This document shows positions 51,776 to 61,185 of a DNA stretch of 64,000 nt, piece after piece (within the stretch, counting starts at the first letter, position 1; every line of letters begins with the position of its first letter). The stretch is from Ga0077555 sp050187415 (GTDB lineage Bacteria; Pseudomonadota; Alphaproteobacteria; Rhizobiales; Hyphomicrobiaceae). The position numbers and the translations under genes were made by a program. The DNA is taken from the NCBI GenBank assembly GCA_050187415.1, contig JBFWXN010000013.1:24021-88020 (forward strand). Direction: 5' to 3'. The notes beneath the pieces are model-generated. The model searched no databases and had not been told where the DNA came from. It worked only from the letters and a program-made list of their open reading frames with translations.

Positions 51776-51844
51776 GTCTTCATCGCAGGACCGGTCGGCA
51801 CGAGCCCATCGATCGCCGGCCGTTCGCGGGCTCACGCCAAAATC

Positions 51845-52780
51845 TCAGGCCGCCGTGCGCCCCGCGCGTCGAGTCCGGCGATCGCCGACACCGTCGAAGA
51901 GGCGCTCGCCTCGCATCGAGGCGCGGGCAGCGAATTCCGCACGAATGTGCCGCGCCATTTCCTCGGTGAGCTCGTTGCTGCCGGCCGGTGGCAGCCGCAG
52001 ATTGAGTTCGAACGACGGAAGCGCCGGCAGGCCCGAATCGCCTGCGATCACATCGAGCGCGGCTGGAACGGTTTCCCGCAGCATCACCGAAACGCTGATG
52101 CCGGCGCCGACGGCGGCATTGACCGCATCCTGGTTGGCGACCTCGAGGACCACCCGCCATTCGATTTCGGCGCGCCGCAGCGCATCGAGCAGCACGGGGC
52201 GAAAGCGGCAGTTTCTTCCGCCTATGGCGATGGGCAACGGTGTGCGCCGATGTGCCGAGCCGCCCGGTGTCCCGACCCAAACGAGATCGTCGCAGGCGAG
52301 CGTCTCGACGCTGCGGCCGGATGCATCGAGATCTGTGGTCACCGCAAGGTCCAGATGGCCGCGTTGCAGGTCCTCGACGAGCTCTTGGGAATTGGATGCA
52401 ATCAGCGTGACGCGCACGCCGGGCCACTTGGTGTTGAAGCGACGCAGAATCGGCGTCGCATAGGTGACGATGAGGTCGACCGGCAACCCCAGGCGCACCT
52501 CGCCCTCGAAGCTCGGCGTCGTCATCGTCTCGACGACCTCGTCGTTCATCGCGACCAGACGCTGTGCGAAGCCGATCAGCTGCTCGCCTGCGGGCGCCAG
52601 CGACAACCGCTTGTGCCCGCGTTCGAAAAGCGGTTGGCCGAGCGTGTCCTCGAGGCGTTTGATCTGCAAGCTGACGGCCGCCTGTGTGCGGTTCAAAAGG
52701 CGCGCCGCGCTCGTGACGCTGCCGGTCTCCACCACGGCCAGGAAGGCTCTGAGGATGGTCAGATCAAGATCCCGTCGCAT
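51845..52780 (-). CDS. LysR-family transcriptional regulator
   Basis: 311 residues from the ATG at 52780 (MRRDLDLTILRAFL). The winged HTH (2-62) has GSVTSAARLLNRTQAAVSLQIKRLEDTLGQPLFERG; the effector-binding periplasmic-protein-like domain follows (about 92-300). It is divergent from the DUF1127 gene over 104 bases, the usual LysR arrangement, so that gene may be its target. Confidence 0.92.
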   Translation of the reverse strand: MRRDLDLTILRAFLAVVETGSVTSAARLLNRTQAAVSLQIKRLEDTLGQPLFERGHKRLSLAPAGEQLIGFAQRLVAMNDEVVETMTTPSFEGEVRLGLPVDLIVTYATPILRRFNTKWPGVRVTLIASNSQELVEDLQRGHLDLAVTTDLDASGRSVETLACDDLVWVGTPGGSAHRRTPLPIAIGGRNCRFRPVLLDALRRAEIEWRVVLEVANQDAVNAAVGAGISVSVMLRETVPAALDVIAGDSGLPALPSFELNLRLPPAGSNELTEEMARHIRAEFAARASMRGERLFDGVGDRRTRRAGRTAA

Positions 52781-52884
52781 GCCGGTGTATCCATGAGAGA
52801 TCATTATAGGTGCAATTAACATCATTCGATTTATTTATGCAACGGCTCGATGTACATCAAGCTGGCCGGACGCGGAGACGTCCG

Positions 52885-53154
52885 ATGCCAACAAAGGTGA
52901 TGATCATGACGTCAGGTGTGACAAGGGGCTCGGTCCCCGCGATCAATCCGCCCTGGCCCACCCAGGCTTCGGGTACCTGGAAGAAAGCGTTTCGCTTCTT
53001 TTCGACGGCCGTCGTGGTATCGCGTGAGCGGCGTGAACTCGCCGCGCTCGACGACCGTATGCTGAAAGACATCGGCCTGAGCCGCAGCGTTGCAGAGCGT
53101 GAGATTTCGCGCGAGTTCTTCGATGTGCCGGAGCATAGGATGGCGCACTTCTGA
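52885..53154 (+). CDS. DUF1127 domain protein
   Basis: 89 residues from the ATG at 52885 (ggaga site). The C-terminus holds the YjiS-like DUF1127 motif: ERRELAALDDRMLKDIGLSRSVAEREISREFF. The roughly 45 N-terminal residues are unordered. Members are small RNA-binding or phosphate/carbon-metabolism modulators in alphaproteobacteria. Divergent from the LysR gene. Confidence 0.85.
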   Translation: MPTKVMIMTSGVTRGSVPAINPPWPTQASGTWKKAFRFFSTAVVVSRERRELAALDDRMLKDIGLSRSVAEREISREFFDVPEHRMAHF

Positions 53155-53196
53155 TCGGTGCCGAGCCCTTCAGGGGCACTGCCGGGGTAATAGCGG

Positions 53197-53234
53197 AAGG
53201 GGCCCGTTGCGCGGATTGCGGCGGGCCTTTTGCC
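53197..53234 (+). terminator. Probable intrinsic terminator after DUF1127 gene
   Basis: AAGGGGCCCG (53197-53206) pairs with CGGGCCTTTT (53222-53231) including two G-U pairs and a 15-base loop; the T-run is partly in the stem. Confidence 0.5.
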
Positions 53235-53420
53235 GTCATGGGGCGTGATCGGACAAGGGTTCCGATCGCGGTCGGCCGGCGCAGGGGGAGGCCGCGCCCG
53301 CGCGGCGCCGGGGCGCGTCATCGAAATCAGATGCGTCGGCTGGCTGGGCCACTTGCGCCTTTTCGCGCGATCTCGGCTAGGATCGGAGCAGTACGGAACG
53401 GTGCCGATCCGGAGGCGCAC

Positions 53421-54749
53421 ATGTCGAGGCAAGAGACGATGTCGCTCGCCCTGCTCGTCGATCAGGCGACAGGCAATCACCCGGCATCCTGGCTCAATCC
53501 CGAGACCGACGCCGCGGCATCGAACGACATCGGCCACTACGTCCATGTTGCGCGGACGGCGGAAGCTGGCAAATTCGACCTGTTTTTTGTCGCCGATACA
53601 CCTGCCGCCCGCACGGAGAACTTCCAGTGCTGGAGCCGCTTCCCGATGTACATGAACCAGCTCGAGCCGGTGACGTTGCTCACGGCGCTGGCCGGCGCAA
53701 CCTCTCGGATCGGTCTCGGCGGCACGGTATCGACCAGCTTCTCAGAGCCCTATAACGTTGCCCGGCAATTCGCCTCTCTCGATCATATCTCGGCGGGGCG
53801 GGCGGCCTGGAACGTCGTCACGTCGGCCAACGATTACGCAGCGCGCAATTTCGGTCACGCGAAGCTGGCGCCCCACGCCGAGCGCTACGAGCGCGCGGGC
53901 GAATTCGTCGATGTCGTGAAAAAGCTTTGGGACACCTGGGAGGACGACGCGTTCGTCCGCGACCGTGAATCAGGATTTTATTTCGACCCGGCCCGCATGC
54001 ACGCGGTGCATCACGAAGGCCGCTTTTTCAAGGTCGATGGGGCGTTGAACCTTGCCCGGCCGCCGCAAGGACATCCGGTGATCAGCCAGGCGGGTGCGTC
54101 GGACGCCGGCCTCGATCTCGCCGCGCGTACCGCCGAGGTCGTATTCGCCAGCGCTGACAATCCCGAAAGCGCAAAAGTCGCTTACGACAGGTTGAAGGGG
54201 CGCATGGCGAAATTCGGGCGCGAGACGTCGCACCTTCGCGTTTTGGCCGGAATGCCGGTGTTGCTCGGCGGCACCGAGGCCGAGGCGCAGGCAAAGTTTC
54301 GGCGTCTCCAGGAGCTGCTGCATCCCGACGTCGGCCGCTTTCGTCTGGCGATGGATCTGGAGGTCGATCTCTCCGGGCTGCCTCTAGACGAGCCGATCCC
54401 GGAGAGCCGCCTGCCGAAGGTGTCGAATTTCCACAAGGCCTTCTTCGACGGGATCATGAAGACGATCCGCGAGGAGAATCCCACATTGCGGCAGTTGTTC
54501 ATGCGCTACGAGCGCGGGCGCAAGACGATCGTTGGCACACCGCAGCAGGTGGCAGACACGATGCAGCGCTGGTTCGAAGCGGGTGCGTGCGACGGCTTCA
54601 TGATGCAGTTCCACAGCCTTCCAAAGGGGCTCGCCGAATTCGTCGAAGAGGTCGTGCCCGAACTGCAGCGGCGAGGACTTTTCCGCTCCGAGTACGAGGG
54701 CACGACCTTGCGCGATCACCTTCGCATTCCGCGACCCGCGTCGGGCTAG
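53421..54749 (+). CDS. NtaA/DszA-family flavin-dependent monooxygenase (LLM class)
   Basis: 442 residues from the ATG at 53421, five bases after a GGAGG site. The TIM-barrel luciferase fold has WLNPETDAAASNDIGHYVHVARTAEAGKFDLFFVADT, SEPYNVARQFASLDHISAGRAAWNVVTS (FMN-binding) and GRFFKVDGALNLARPPQGHPVISQAGAS. It belongs with NtaA (nitrilotriacetate), SnaA and DszA (dibenzothiophene sulfone) monooxygenases, which need a separate flavin reductase. No reductase gene is adjacent. Substrate unknown. Confidence 0.88.
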   Translation: MSRQETMSLALLVDQATGNHPASWLNPETDAAASNDIGHYVHVARTAEAGKFDLFFVADTPAARTENFQCWSRFPMYMNQLEPVTLLTALAGATSRIGLGGTVSTSFSEPYNVARQFASLDHISAGRAAWNVVTSANDYAARNFGHAKLAPHAERYERAGEFVDVVKKLWDTWEDDAFVRDRESGFYFDPARMHAVHHEGRFFKVDGALNLARPPQGHPVISQAGASDAGLDLAARTAEVVFASADNPESAKVAYDRLKGRMAKFGRETSHLRVLAGMPVLLGGTEAEAQAKFRRLQELLHPDVGRFRLAMDLEVDLSGLPLDEPIPESRLPKVSNFHKAFFDGIMKTIREENPTLRQLFMRYERGRKTIVGTPQQVADTMQRWFEAGACDGFMMQFHSLPKGLAEFVEEVVPELQRRGLFRSEYEGTTLRDHLRIPRPASG

Positions 54750-54872
54750 CGCGACCACCTCTGGCGTCCGAACAGCATCGGGGGCGCGCCGCGCGAGAGG
54801 CGCTGCGCACGCCGGACGGCGTCGAGAAGCCCGAGCGGTACAGAACCGGAGGCACGAGCCGGCGCGTCGGGC

Positions 54873-55907
54873 TCAGGCCGCGGCAACTTCCGCCGTTGCC
54901 ACCGAGGCAACCGTCTTGAGTATCTGCGAGGCGATCTGGTAGGGGTCGCCCTGGGAGTTCGGGCGGCGATCCTCGAGATAACCCCTGTAGCCGTTCTTGA
55001 CGAAGCTGTGCGGCACGCGGACGGACGCCCCGCGATCGGCGATGCCATCGCTGAACTTGTTCCACGGCGCGGTTTCGTGCTTGCCGGTCAAGCGTTTGTC
55101 GTTGTCGGGGCCATAGACCGCGATATGGTCGAGCAGGTTCTTTTCGAATGCCGCCATCAGGGCCTCGAAGTACGCCTTGCCGCCGACGTCGCGCATAAAG
55201 GCCGTCGAGAAATTGGCGTGCATGCCCGAGCCGTTCCAGTCGGTGTCGCCGAGAGGCTTGCAGTGGAACTCGATGTCGATGCCGTACTTCTCGGTCAAGC
55301 GCAGCAGCAGGTAGCGCGCCATCCACATTTCGTCGGCGGCCTTTTTCGAACCCTTGCCGAAGATCTGGAACTCCCACTGGCCCTTCGCCACCTCGGCATT
55401 GATGCCTTCGTGGTTGATGCCGGCGGCGAGGCACAGGTCGAGGTGCTCCTCGACGATCTGGCGGGCGATGCTGCCGACGTTCTTGAAGCCGACGCCCGTG
55501 TAGTAGGGGCCTTGCGGCGCCGGATAACCTTCCGTCGGGAAGCCGAGCGGCCGGCCGTCCTTGTAAAAGAAATACTCCTGCTCGAAGCCGAACCAGGCGC
55601 CGCTGTCGTCCAGGATCGTCGCGCGTTTGTTGGTGGCGTGGGGCGTCACGCCGTCCGGCATCATCACTTCGCACATGACCAGCGCACCGTTCGTGCGGGC
55701 CGGGTCGGGATAGACGGCAACCGGCTTGAGCACGCAGTCGGAGCTGTGACCCTCGGCTTGCTGCGTCGAGCTGCCGTCGAAGCCCCAGAGCGGAAGCTGG
55801 TCCAGGCTCGGAAACGCCGCGAACTCCTTGATTTGTGTCTTGCCGCGCAGGTTCGGAACGGGCGTGTAACCGTCTAGCCAGATGTACTCCAGCTTGTACT
55901 TCGTCAT
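54873..55907 (-). CDS. glnII: Glutamine synthetase type II (eukaryotic-type)
   Basis: 344 residues, far shorter than GlnA (about 470), which identifies GSII. It shows KLEYIWLDGYTPVPNLRGKTQI, the beta-grasp WGFDGSSTQQAEGHSSD, the catalytic-domain ATILDDSGAWFGFEQEYFF and AGINHEGINAEVAKGQWEFQ, and the glutamate/ammonia loop NGSGMHANFST. It condenses ammonia and glutamate, and in rhizobia is induced under N limitation by NtrC/sigma-54 and post-transcriptionally repressed by GstI. A gstI-like gene lies divergently 662 bases upstream. Confidence 0.95.
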   Translation of the reverse strand: MTKYKLEYIWLDGYTPVPNLRGKTQIKEFAAFPSLDQLPLWGFDGSSTQQAEGHSSDCVLKPVAVYPDPARTNGALVMCEVMMPDGVTPHATNKRATILDDSGAWFGFEQEYFFYKDGRPLGFPTEGYPAPQGPYYTGVGFKNVGSIARQIVEEHLDLCLAAGINHEGINAEVAKGQWEFQIFGKGSKKAADEMWMARYLLLRLTEKYGIDIEFHCKPLGDTDWNGSGMHANFSTAFMRDVGGKAYFEALMAAFEKNLLDHIAVYGPDNDKRLTGKHETAPWNKFSDGIADRGASVRVPHSFVKNGYRGYLEDRRPNSQGDPYQIASQILKTVASVATAEVAAA

Positions 55908-56569
55908 CGGTGCTTCTCCTTGGTGTTCACGGAAGCGATGTCTAGGCGCCGGTCGCTGCTGGGGCTGGCTTCGGCGAAAAAGGGGAAAGGGCGGCGATCG
56001 GCGCCAACGCCGTCGTCATCGGCGCGCGAGGCATGCCGAGTGGGTCGGCCGAACGGAGGTTCGGCGCCGGGGTCAGGGCAGCCAGCGGATCGAGCTGGAA
56101 TGAGAGGTGTGCCAGGACAGCCAGCGGAGCGGCGGGAGCAAGCGGTGCGAGCGGCGCCAAAGGCGCTCGGGCCGCGAGGGGGGCGGATTTCAATTCGCAT
56201 GGCTCGCCGGTGGCCACGGACGCGGAGGTCACGCCGGCCGTCGCAGGGGCTTTTCCTAGGTAAGTCGTGGGAGATGACCGAGCAATGGGGAAATCGACGG
56301 GCAGCGAGGGATCGGCAGTCGCATTGGCCGGTTTCGCGGAGTCCGATACGGCACGACGGCTTCGCCACAACCACCGGAACATTCACCCCACCTCGTATGT
56401 TTTCGCTGTGAGTATCAGGTGCTAGCAAATCGAGCACTTCACTTGGAAGATTAAAAAAATGGCGTTATTTGCTTTTTGCTTGGGCGAAAAAATAATGTTA
56501 TCGATTGTCTCCAAGTAATCGCAGTTGTTTCGCGCACGAGCGATAGCAAAACGAGAAGGAAATCTGCCT
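55908..56569. other. 662-base intergenic region between glnII and the gstI-like gene
   Basis: Longer than needed for promoters alone. A TTGCT -12-like element (56424-56428, minus strand) has no matching GG at -24, so I cannot call a sigma-54 promoter. A minus-strand frame 55942-56382 encodes 146 Ala/Pro-rich residues with a repetitive LAPLAPLAPAAPLA core and fairly coding-like third positions. It could be a real low-complexity protein or leader read-through; I leave it uncalled. The part from 56430 to 56540 is AT-rich. Confidence 0.4.
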
Positions 56570-56758
56570 ATGAATTGTGCAGATCAAAAAACGGCGAAAA
56601 TTTATACTTTTCCGGTCCGCGCCCGGGCGACTTCCGCCGTGACGGCGCTCGAACGGCTGGAAATGGAGGCGCGCCAACCCCTATCGGCAGCGTCCGGCAG
56701 TGGCTGGTACCACGAGGAAGCGATTGCGCAGGTTGTGAAACAAACGCGCTCGCGATGA
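56570..56758 (+). CDS. gstI: DUF2735 / GstI-like inhibitor of glnII expression
   Basis: 62 residues from the ATG at 56570 (AAGGA site). The pattern KTAKIYTFPVRARA at the start and WYHEEAIAQ near the end fits DUF2735 (…IYQFP…WYHDAAI…). In Rhizobium leguminosarum the 63-residue GstI is encoded divergently from glnII and inhibits its translation; the size and divergent position here match. That it works the same way here is inferred. A TTG/ATG start 15 codons upstream is less likely. Confidence 0.72.
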   Translation: MNCADQKTAKIYTFPVRARATSAVTALERLEMEARQPLSAASGSGWYHEEAIAQVVKQTRSR

Positions 56759-56870
56759 CCTCGCGAACGGGTGTGCCAGATCGGTCCGTGATGACGGGAA
56801 AGTCCGCTGACGGGCCGAACCTGACAGTCGCGACCGGAGATCGACGGGCATCCGACCGGCGAGCGGGCGG

Positions 56871-58058
56871 CTACTGTACCACTTTCGCTGATCTCAGAAG
56901 CTCGATCGCGCTCGCGTCGAGGCCGATCTCGGCGAGCACCTCGTCTGTATGTCCGCCAAGCTCGGGCGCGGGGCGGCGCACGATGCAGGGCGTATCCGAA
57001 AGCTTCACCGGAAAGCCGACCATGCGCACCGTCCCGCGGCCCGGATGCTCGACGTCGATGGCCATGTCCTGCGCGGCGATCTGCGGATCGCTGAACACCT
57101 CCGGGATGGTCAGCACCTTGCCTGCGGGCACGCCCGCCTTGTTCAATCGCGTAATCCAGTAGTCTTGCGATTCGACGCCGAGGGCGGCGTTGACCAGAGC
57201 ATTGAGTTCGGGCCTGGCGACGCGCCGCTGCGCGGGCGTCTTCAGGTCCGGTCGGTCGAGATGGTCGGCAAGGCCGAGCTCCTTCATGAACTTGAGCAGG
57301 ATATCGGGCGTTGCGGGCGCAATGGCGATGGCCCCGTCTCGCGCGTGGAATAGACCGTAGGGCGACGCGATCGGGTGATCGTTGCCGGTTCGCTCGGCCT
57401 CCTGCCCGGTGGAGAAGTATTCCGATGCCAGGTAGGCGAGCATGCTCACCATGCCGTTGACCATGGCCGCTTCGACGCGCTGTCCCTTGCCGGTGAGATC
57501 GCGCGCCCGCAACGCGTTGACCACACCGAAGGCACAATAGAGCCCGGCTATCAGGTCGGTGATCGGCGGGGCGGCCCGCATCGGCTCTCCGTCGGGGGAT
57601 CCGGTCGTGGCCATGAAGCCGGACATCGCTTGGGCGATGAAATCGAATGCCGGCCGATCGACGTAGGGGCCGGTCGAGCCGTAGCCGTTGATCGACGCCA
57701 CGACGAGCCGCGGGTTGAGCTCTGTCAGCCGGGCGGCGGTGAAGCCCATCTCGGCCAGAATGCCCGGCCGGAAATTCTCGACCAGCACATCGGCCTCCGC
57801 CAGCAGCGTCTCCAGGATCTCCCGACCGGCACTCTTCCGCAGGTCGAGCACGATCGACCGCTTGTTGCGATTGAACGCGGCGAAGTACCAGCTCAGACCC
57901 CGCGAGACGTCGCCCTGCTGGCGAACGGGGTCGCCCTGGGCGGTCTCGACCTTGATCACGTCTGCGCCCATGTCGGCGAGCAGCATCGTCGCGAAGGGGC
58001 CTGACAGGACGCGCGTGAGATCGACGACGCGAATGCCGGATAGGGGCTGGATGGTCAT
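56871..58058 (-). CDS. Class III (CaiB/BaiF) CoA-transferase
   Basis: 395 residues. N-terminal GIRVVDLTRVLSGPFATMLLADMGADVIKVE, RQQGDVSRGLSWYFAAFNRNKRSIVLDL, FRPGILAEMGFTAARL and the C-terminal PAPELGGHTDEVLAEIGL are diagnostic. The catalytic Asp should lie in the ATTGSPDGEPMR region (near 170). Members move CoA between carboxylic acids (formyl, succinyl, itaconyl, carnitine). Context does not name the acids. Divergent from the J-domain-like gene. Confidence 0.9.
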   Translation of the reverse strand: MTIQPLSGIRVVDLTRVLSGPFATMLLADMGADVIKVETAQGDPVRQQGDVSRGLSWYFAAFNRNKRSIVLDLRKSAGREILETLLAEADVLVENFRPGILAEMGFTAARLTELNPRLVVASINGYGSTGPYVDRPAFDFIAQAMSGFMATTGSPDGEPMRAAPPITDLIAGLYCAFGVVNALRARDLTGKGQRVEAAMVNGMVSMLAYLASEYFSTGQEAERTGNDHPIASPYGLFHARDGAIAIAPATPDILLKFMKELGLADHLDRPDLKTPAQRRVARPELNALVNAALGVESQDYWITRLNKAGVPAGKVLTIPEVFSDPQIAAQDMAIDVEHPGRGTVRMVGFPVKLSDTPCIVRRPAPELGGHTDEVLAEIGLDASAIELLRSAKVVQ

Positions 58059-58216
58059 GAAGGGGTCTCGCTCGGACGGTGGCGTGTCGGCACCGACTAG
58101 CAGGCACGAGCCGGGGTTGCCAGCCTCGAGGCCGAATTGGCCGCGACAGGCAGCTCACGCCCGATCGACGGTGGCCGGCAACGGTCGGCCGTGTCGGTCA
58201 CGTAAACCCTTTGGTC

Positions 58217-58780
58217 ATGCTCGCGGCGGATGATGAGCCGTTTCGGCTTAATCCACGTTGGGATCGTCGCATGCGTTCCGAGGGCTACCGTGACCTCGTC
58301 AAGTGCTCGCTCGAAATCGAGCTCGCCGGCGGAAAAGTTCTGCGCGGCGTGCTCGAACGGCCGCGCTCGAAGAGCTTGGCCGTCTACATGAACGCCGACG
58401 ACACGTTTCTCGAGTTGCATCTCTACGATGGGTCGGCCGTGCAGGTGGCGAAGGCCGGCATCGTGACGTGTCGCGAGCGCACATCCGGCAACACGGACAC
58501 GCTGGGCGCCACCGTCAAGGCGGGGGACCTCGACAATCCGCTGACCGTGCTTGGCATCGCGGTCGCCGAGAGCCGCGAGCAGGTGCGGCGGGCCTACCTG
58601 GCGCGCATGCGCCTCTATCATTCGGATCGCTATGGTGGTGTCGAACTGCCGCCCGAGGTCCAAAGCCACATGGAGACCATGACCAAGCGTCTCAATGTCG
58701 CCTACCACGATGCGCTCGCCATGTGCGGATCGGAGGCGCCGGACGCCCGTAGCGCGGCCAACCACCAAGCCAACCCATAG
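58217..58780 (+). CDS. J-domain-like protein with N-terminal beta domain
   Basis: 187 residues from the ATG at 58217. Residues about 26-90 form a small beta-rich domain (LVKCSLEIELAGGKVLRGVLERPRSKSLAVYMNADDTFLELHLYDG). Residues 106-168 look like a J domain (NPLTVLGIAVAESREQVRRAYLARMRLYHSDRY ... MTKRLNVAYHDAL), where the invariant HPD is HSD (135-137). The Pro-to-Ser change may weaken Hsp70 stimulation. Function unknown. Confidence 0.72.
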   Translation: MLAADDEPFRLNPRWDRRMRSEGYRDLVKCSLEIELAGGKVLRGVLERPRSKSLAVYMNADDTFLELHLYDGSAVQVAKAGIVTCRERTSGNTDTLGATVKAGDLDNPLTVLGIAVAESREQVRRAYLARMRLYHSDRYGGVELPPEVQSHMETMTKRLNVAYHDALAMCGSEAPDARSAANHQANP

Positions 58781-58922
58781 GGCACCCCGAAAGTGGATCG
58801 GACAGGGTGGGGCGGGCCGCGCCAACCTGGCCGCTTGCACTCGCTCCATAACTTGCCACACTAATGGCCTCCCTTTCCTCGCCTAGGCGCCCCATGGCGC
58901 CCTCAATCGGAGCGATACCCCC

Positions 58923-60434
58923 ATGGCAAGTGGCAGCAGCGAAGTCGACGTTGTCGTCGTCGGGGCCGGCAATGCAGCTTGTGCAGCCGCGATGGCCGCG
59001 CGCGACACCGGCGCCAGCGTGATCATGCTCGAGGCAGCTCCCAAGGAAGAGCGAGGCGGCAACTCGACCTACACGGCGGGCGCCACGCGTATGGTCTACA
59101 ACGGAGTGGATGACGTCCGCTCGCTGGTCGACCTTTCGGACGCCGAGGTCGAGATGATGGACTTCGGAACCTACACCGAGGAGCAGTTCTACGACGACAT
59201 GTACCGGATGACGCGCTATCGCACCGATCAGGAGCTGTGCGACCTCCTGGTGCAGAACTCGCTGCCGACGTGGCAGTGGATGCGCAAGCAGGGCGTAAAA
59301 TTTCAGACCAGCCAGGGCCGGCAGGCTTTCAAGGTAGACGGCAAATACAAATTCTGGGGCGGACTGTGCATCGAGACCTGGGGCGGCGGACACGGCCTGA
59401 TCGACCTCGAGCACAACATCTGTGAGAAAAAGGGCGTCGATATCCGCTACGAGACGGCGGGACACGCGCTCATCACCGATGCCGACGGCCGCGTGACCGG
59501 TGTCACGGCGCGCCACCGGGGCCGCAAGTTCGACATCAAGTGCGGCGCAGTGGTGCTGGCGTGCGGCGGCTTTGAATCGAATGCCGAGATGCGCTGCCGC
59601 TACATGGGCCCGGGCTGGGAGCTCGCCAAGGTGCGGGGCACGCGCTTCAACACCGGAGGCGGCATCCAGATGGCGCTCGATATCGGCGCCATGCCGCATG
59701 GCCACTGGTCCAGCGGGCACGCTGTCGGCTGGGATTTCAACGCCCCGCCGTTCGGCGACCTGACGGTCGGCGACAATTTCCAGAAGCACAGCTATCCGCT
59801 GGGGATCATGGTCAACGGCACGGGCCGGCGCTTCGTGGACGAAGGCTACGACTTCCGCAACTACACCTACGCCAAGTACGGCCACGTCATCAAAGACCAG
59901 CCGGACATGATGGCCTGGCAGATCTTCGACAAGAAGGTTTTGCATCTGCTGCGTGACGAGTACCGCATCAAGCGCATGACGAAAGTGTCCGCGAATACGC
60001 TCGAGGAGCTCGTGACGAAGCTCGAAGGCGTCGATGCGAAGGCCTGTCTCGCCGAGCTGAAGGCCTACAACGCCGCCGTCATGACCGACGTGCCGTTCAA
60101 TCCGGCAGTCAAGGACGGCCGCGGCACTCGCGGGCTGGCGGTGGCGAAGTCCAACTGGGCCAATGTTCTCGATGAGGCGCCGTTCGAGGCCTATCAGATC
60201 ACGTGTGGGCTGACCTTCACCTTCGGCGGTCTCAAGATCTCGACGGGCTGCGAGGTCGAGCATACCGACGGGTTCTCGATCCCGGGGCTCTATGCGGCCG
60301 GTGAACTCGTCGGCGGACTCTTTTATCATAACTACCCTGGCGGCACCGGGCTGACCTCGGGGGCCGTTTTCGGCAAGATCGCCGGCGAGGGCGCGGGCGG
60401 TTACGCTCTCGGCGAGGGCCAGCGCGGAGGCTGA
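58923..60434 (+). CDS. tcuA: FAD-dependent dehydrogenase, TcuA/fumarate reductase-flavoprotein family
   Basis: 503 residues. FAD-binding VVVVGAGNAACAAAMAARDTG (about 9-29), GGNSTYTAGATRMVY, GAVVLACGGFESNAEMR and the closing ITCGLTFTFGGLKI ... GLYAAGELVGGLFYHNYPGGTGLTSGAVFGKIAGEGA match tricarballylate dehydrogenase TcuA and its relatives. TcuA oxidises tricarballylate to cis-aconitate with TcuB as electron carrier; no tcuB or tcuC is nearby, so the substrate call is tentative. A 13-base stem-loop follows the stop. Confidence 0.8.
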   Translation: MASGSSEVDVVVVGAGNAACAAAMAARDTGASVIMLEAAPKEERGGNSTYTAGATRMVYNGVDDVRSLVDLSDAEVEMMDFGTYTEEQFYDDMYRMTRYRTDQELCDLLVQNSLPTWQWMRKQGVKFQTSQGRQAFKVDGKYKFWGGLCIETWGGGHGLIDLEHNICEKKGVDIRYETAGHALITDADGRVTGVTARHRGRKFDIKCGAVVLACGGFESNAEMRCRYMGPGWELAKVRGTRFNTGGGIQMALDIGAMPHGHWSSGHAVGWDFNAPPFGDLTVGDNFQKHSYPLGIMVNGTGRRFVDEGYDFRNYTYAKYGHVIKDQPDMMAWQIFDKKVLHLLRDEYRIKRMTKVSANTLEELVTKLEGVDAKACLAELKAYNAAVMTDVPFNPAVKDGRGTRGLAVAKSNWANVLDEAPFEAYQITCGLTFTFGGLKISTGCEVEHTDGFSIPGLYAAGELVGGLFYHNYPGGTGLTSGAVFGKIAGEGAGGYALGEGQRGG

Positions 60435-60443
60435 TCGGAAAAG

Positions 60444-60482
60444 GAGAGCAGCTCCCGGGATGCGCCCTGGGGAGCTGCTCTC
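60444..60482 (+). terminator. Perfect 13-base stem-loop after tcuA
   Basis: GAGAGCAGCTCCC (60444-60456) is fully complementary to 60470-60482, with a 13-base loop. The tail is not T-rich, so it is either a weak terminator or an mRNA-stabilising hairpin. Confidence 0.6.
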
Positions 60483-60564
60483 GTGCTCGCGCCGCTTGGG
60501 GGAGGAGAGGGGCAGCGTCGCTCGCACATCTGCTCATCGACTTCAAAACCGGCCGGATCCGTAC

Positions 60565-60921
60565 TCAACCCGAGCCCGGCGGGCTCTGCAGGCGCCGAAA
60601 GAAGGAGAGGAAGCGGACGCCGCATTCCAAATCCTTTCGCCACCGGATCTCGGCGTCGATCTCCGTGCGATCTCCGAAGGCCAGGACAAAACGATCCGGC
60701 AGGTGGTTGATGTTCGTATCGGTGAAGGCAAGCCGGGCGCCCGTCGGCGAGATGTCGATGATGCGGCAGACAAGGTTCAATCGAAATCCCGGCACTCTCA
60801 CGAAGCCTTGGCCTGTGCTCTCCCGTCTGGAGGAATGCCTGTAGTCTTCGGTGCGCTCGCGCGCTGCCGCTTTACGGATACCCCGAGATTGGATCGGATC
60901 GGTAACGTCCTTGACGGGCAT
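60565..60921 (-). CDS. PilZ-domain c-di-GMP-binding protein
   Basis: 118 residues from the ATG at 60921. The RxxxR motif RHSSR (about 28-32) and the D-x-S-x-x-G motif DISPTGARL (about 56-64) that grip c-di-GMP are both present, followed by IDAEIRWRKDLECGVRF. A single PilZ domain with a basic N-terminus. It would read the signal made or degraded by GGDEF-EAL proteins such as the one at 26472; the effector target is unknown. Confidence 0.82.
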   Translation of the reverse strand: MPVKDVTDPIQSRGIRKAAARERTEDYRHSSRRESTGQGFVRVPGFRLNLVCRIIDISPTGARLAFTDTNINHLPDRFVLAFGDRTEIDAEIRWRKDLECGVRFLSFFRRLQSPPGSG

Positions 60922-61185
60922 TGGTCGCCTCCCGGAACGGGTGGCCCAATCCTCGTGCCGCACATGAGGATACTCAATCGTTAATGGACCGAATACTTGA
61001 TGATTTTCTAACGGGATAACCTGCATTTTAGCACAGGTGTTCGCGCTCCCGGGCAAGCACGCGAAAGCGATGGCAAAGTGTCCCTCCGTGCTCGGTGCGC
61101 AAGAAGCGGCTCGGTCCTTGGCGCGCACGCAGCATTGCGCTTAGCATGGCCGCCGGTGAGAAAACACGCGTGACGGGAACCAGCA

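Noticed and set aside
55942..56382. 146-residue Ala/Pro-rich gene between glnII and gstI
   Set aside because: Low-complexity with no homology pattern or clear ribosome site; kept as a note in the intergenic feature rather than a gene call.
56424..56440. Sigma-54 promoter for glnII
   Set aside because: TTGCT matches the -12 element but the -24 element lacks the invariant GG at correct spacing; a TGGCG...TTGC pair near 56460 has spacing two bases too short.
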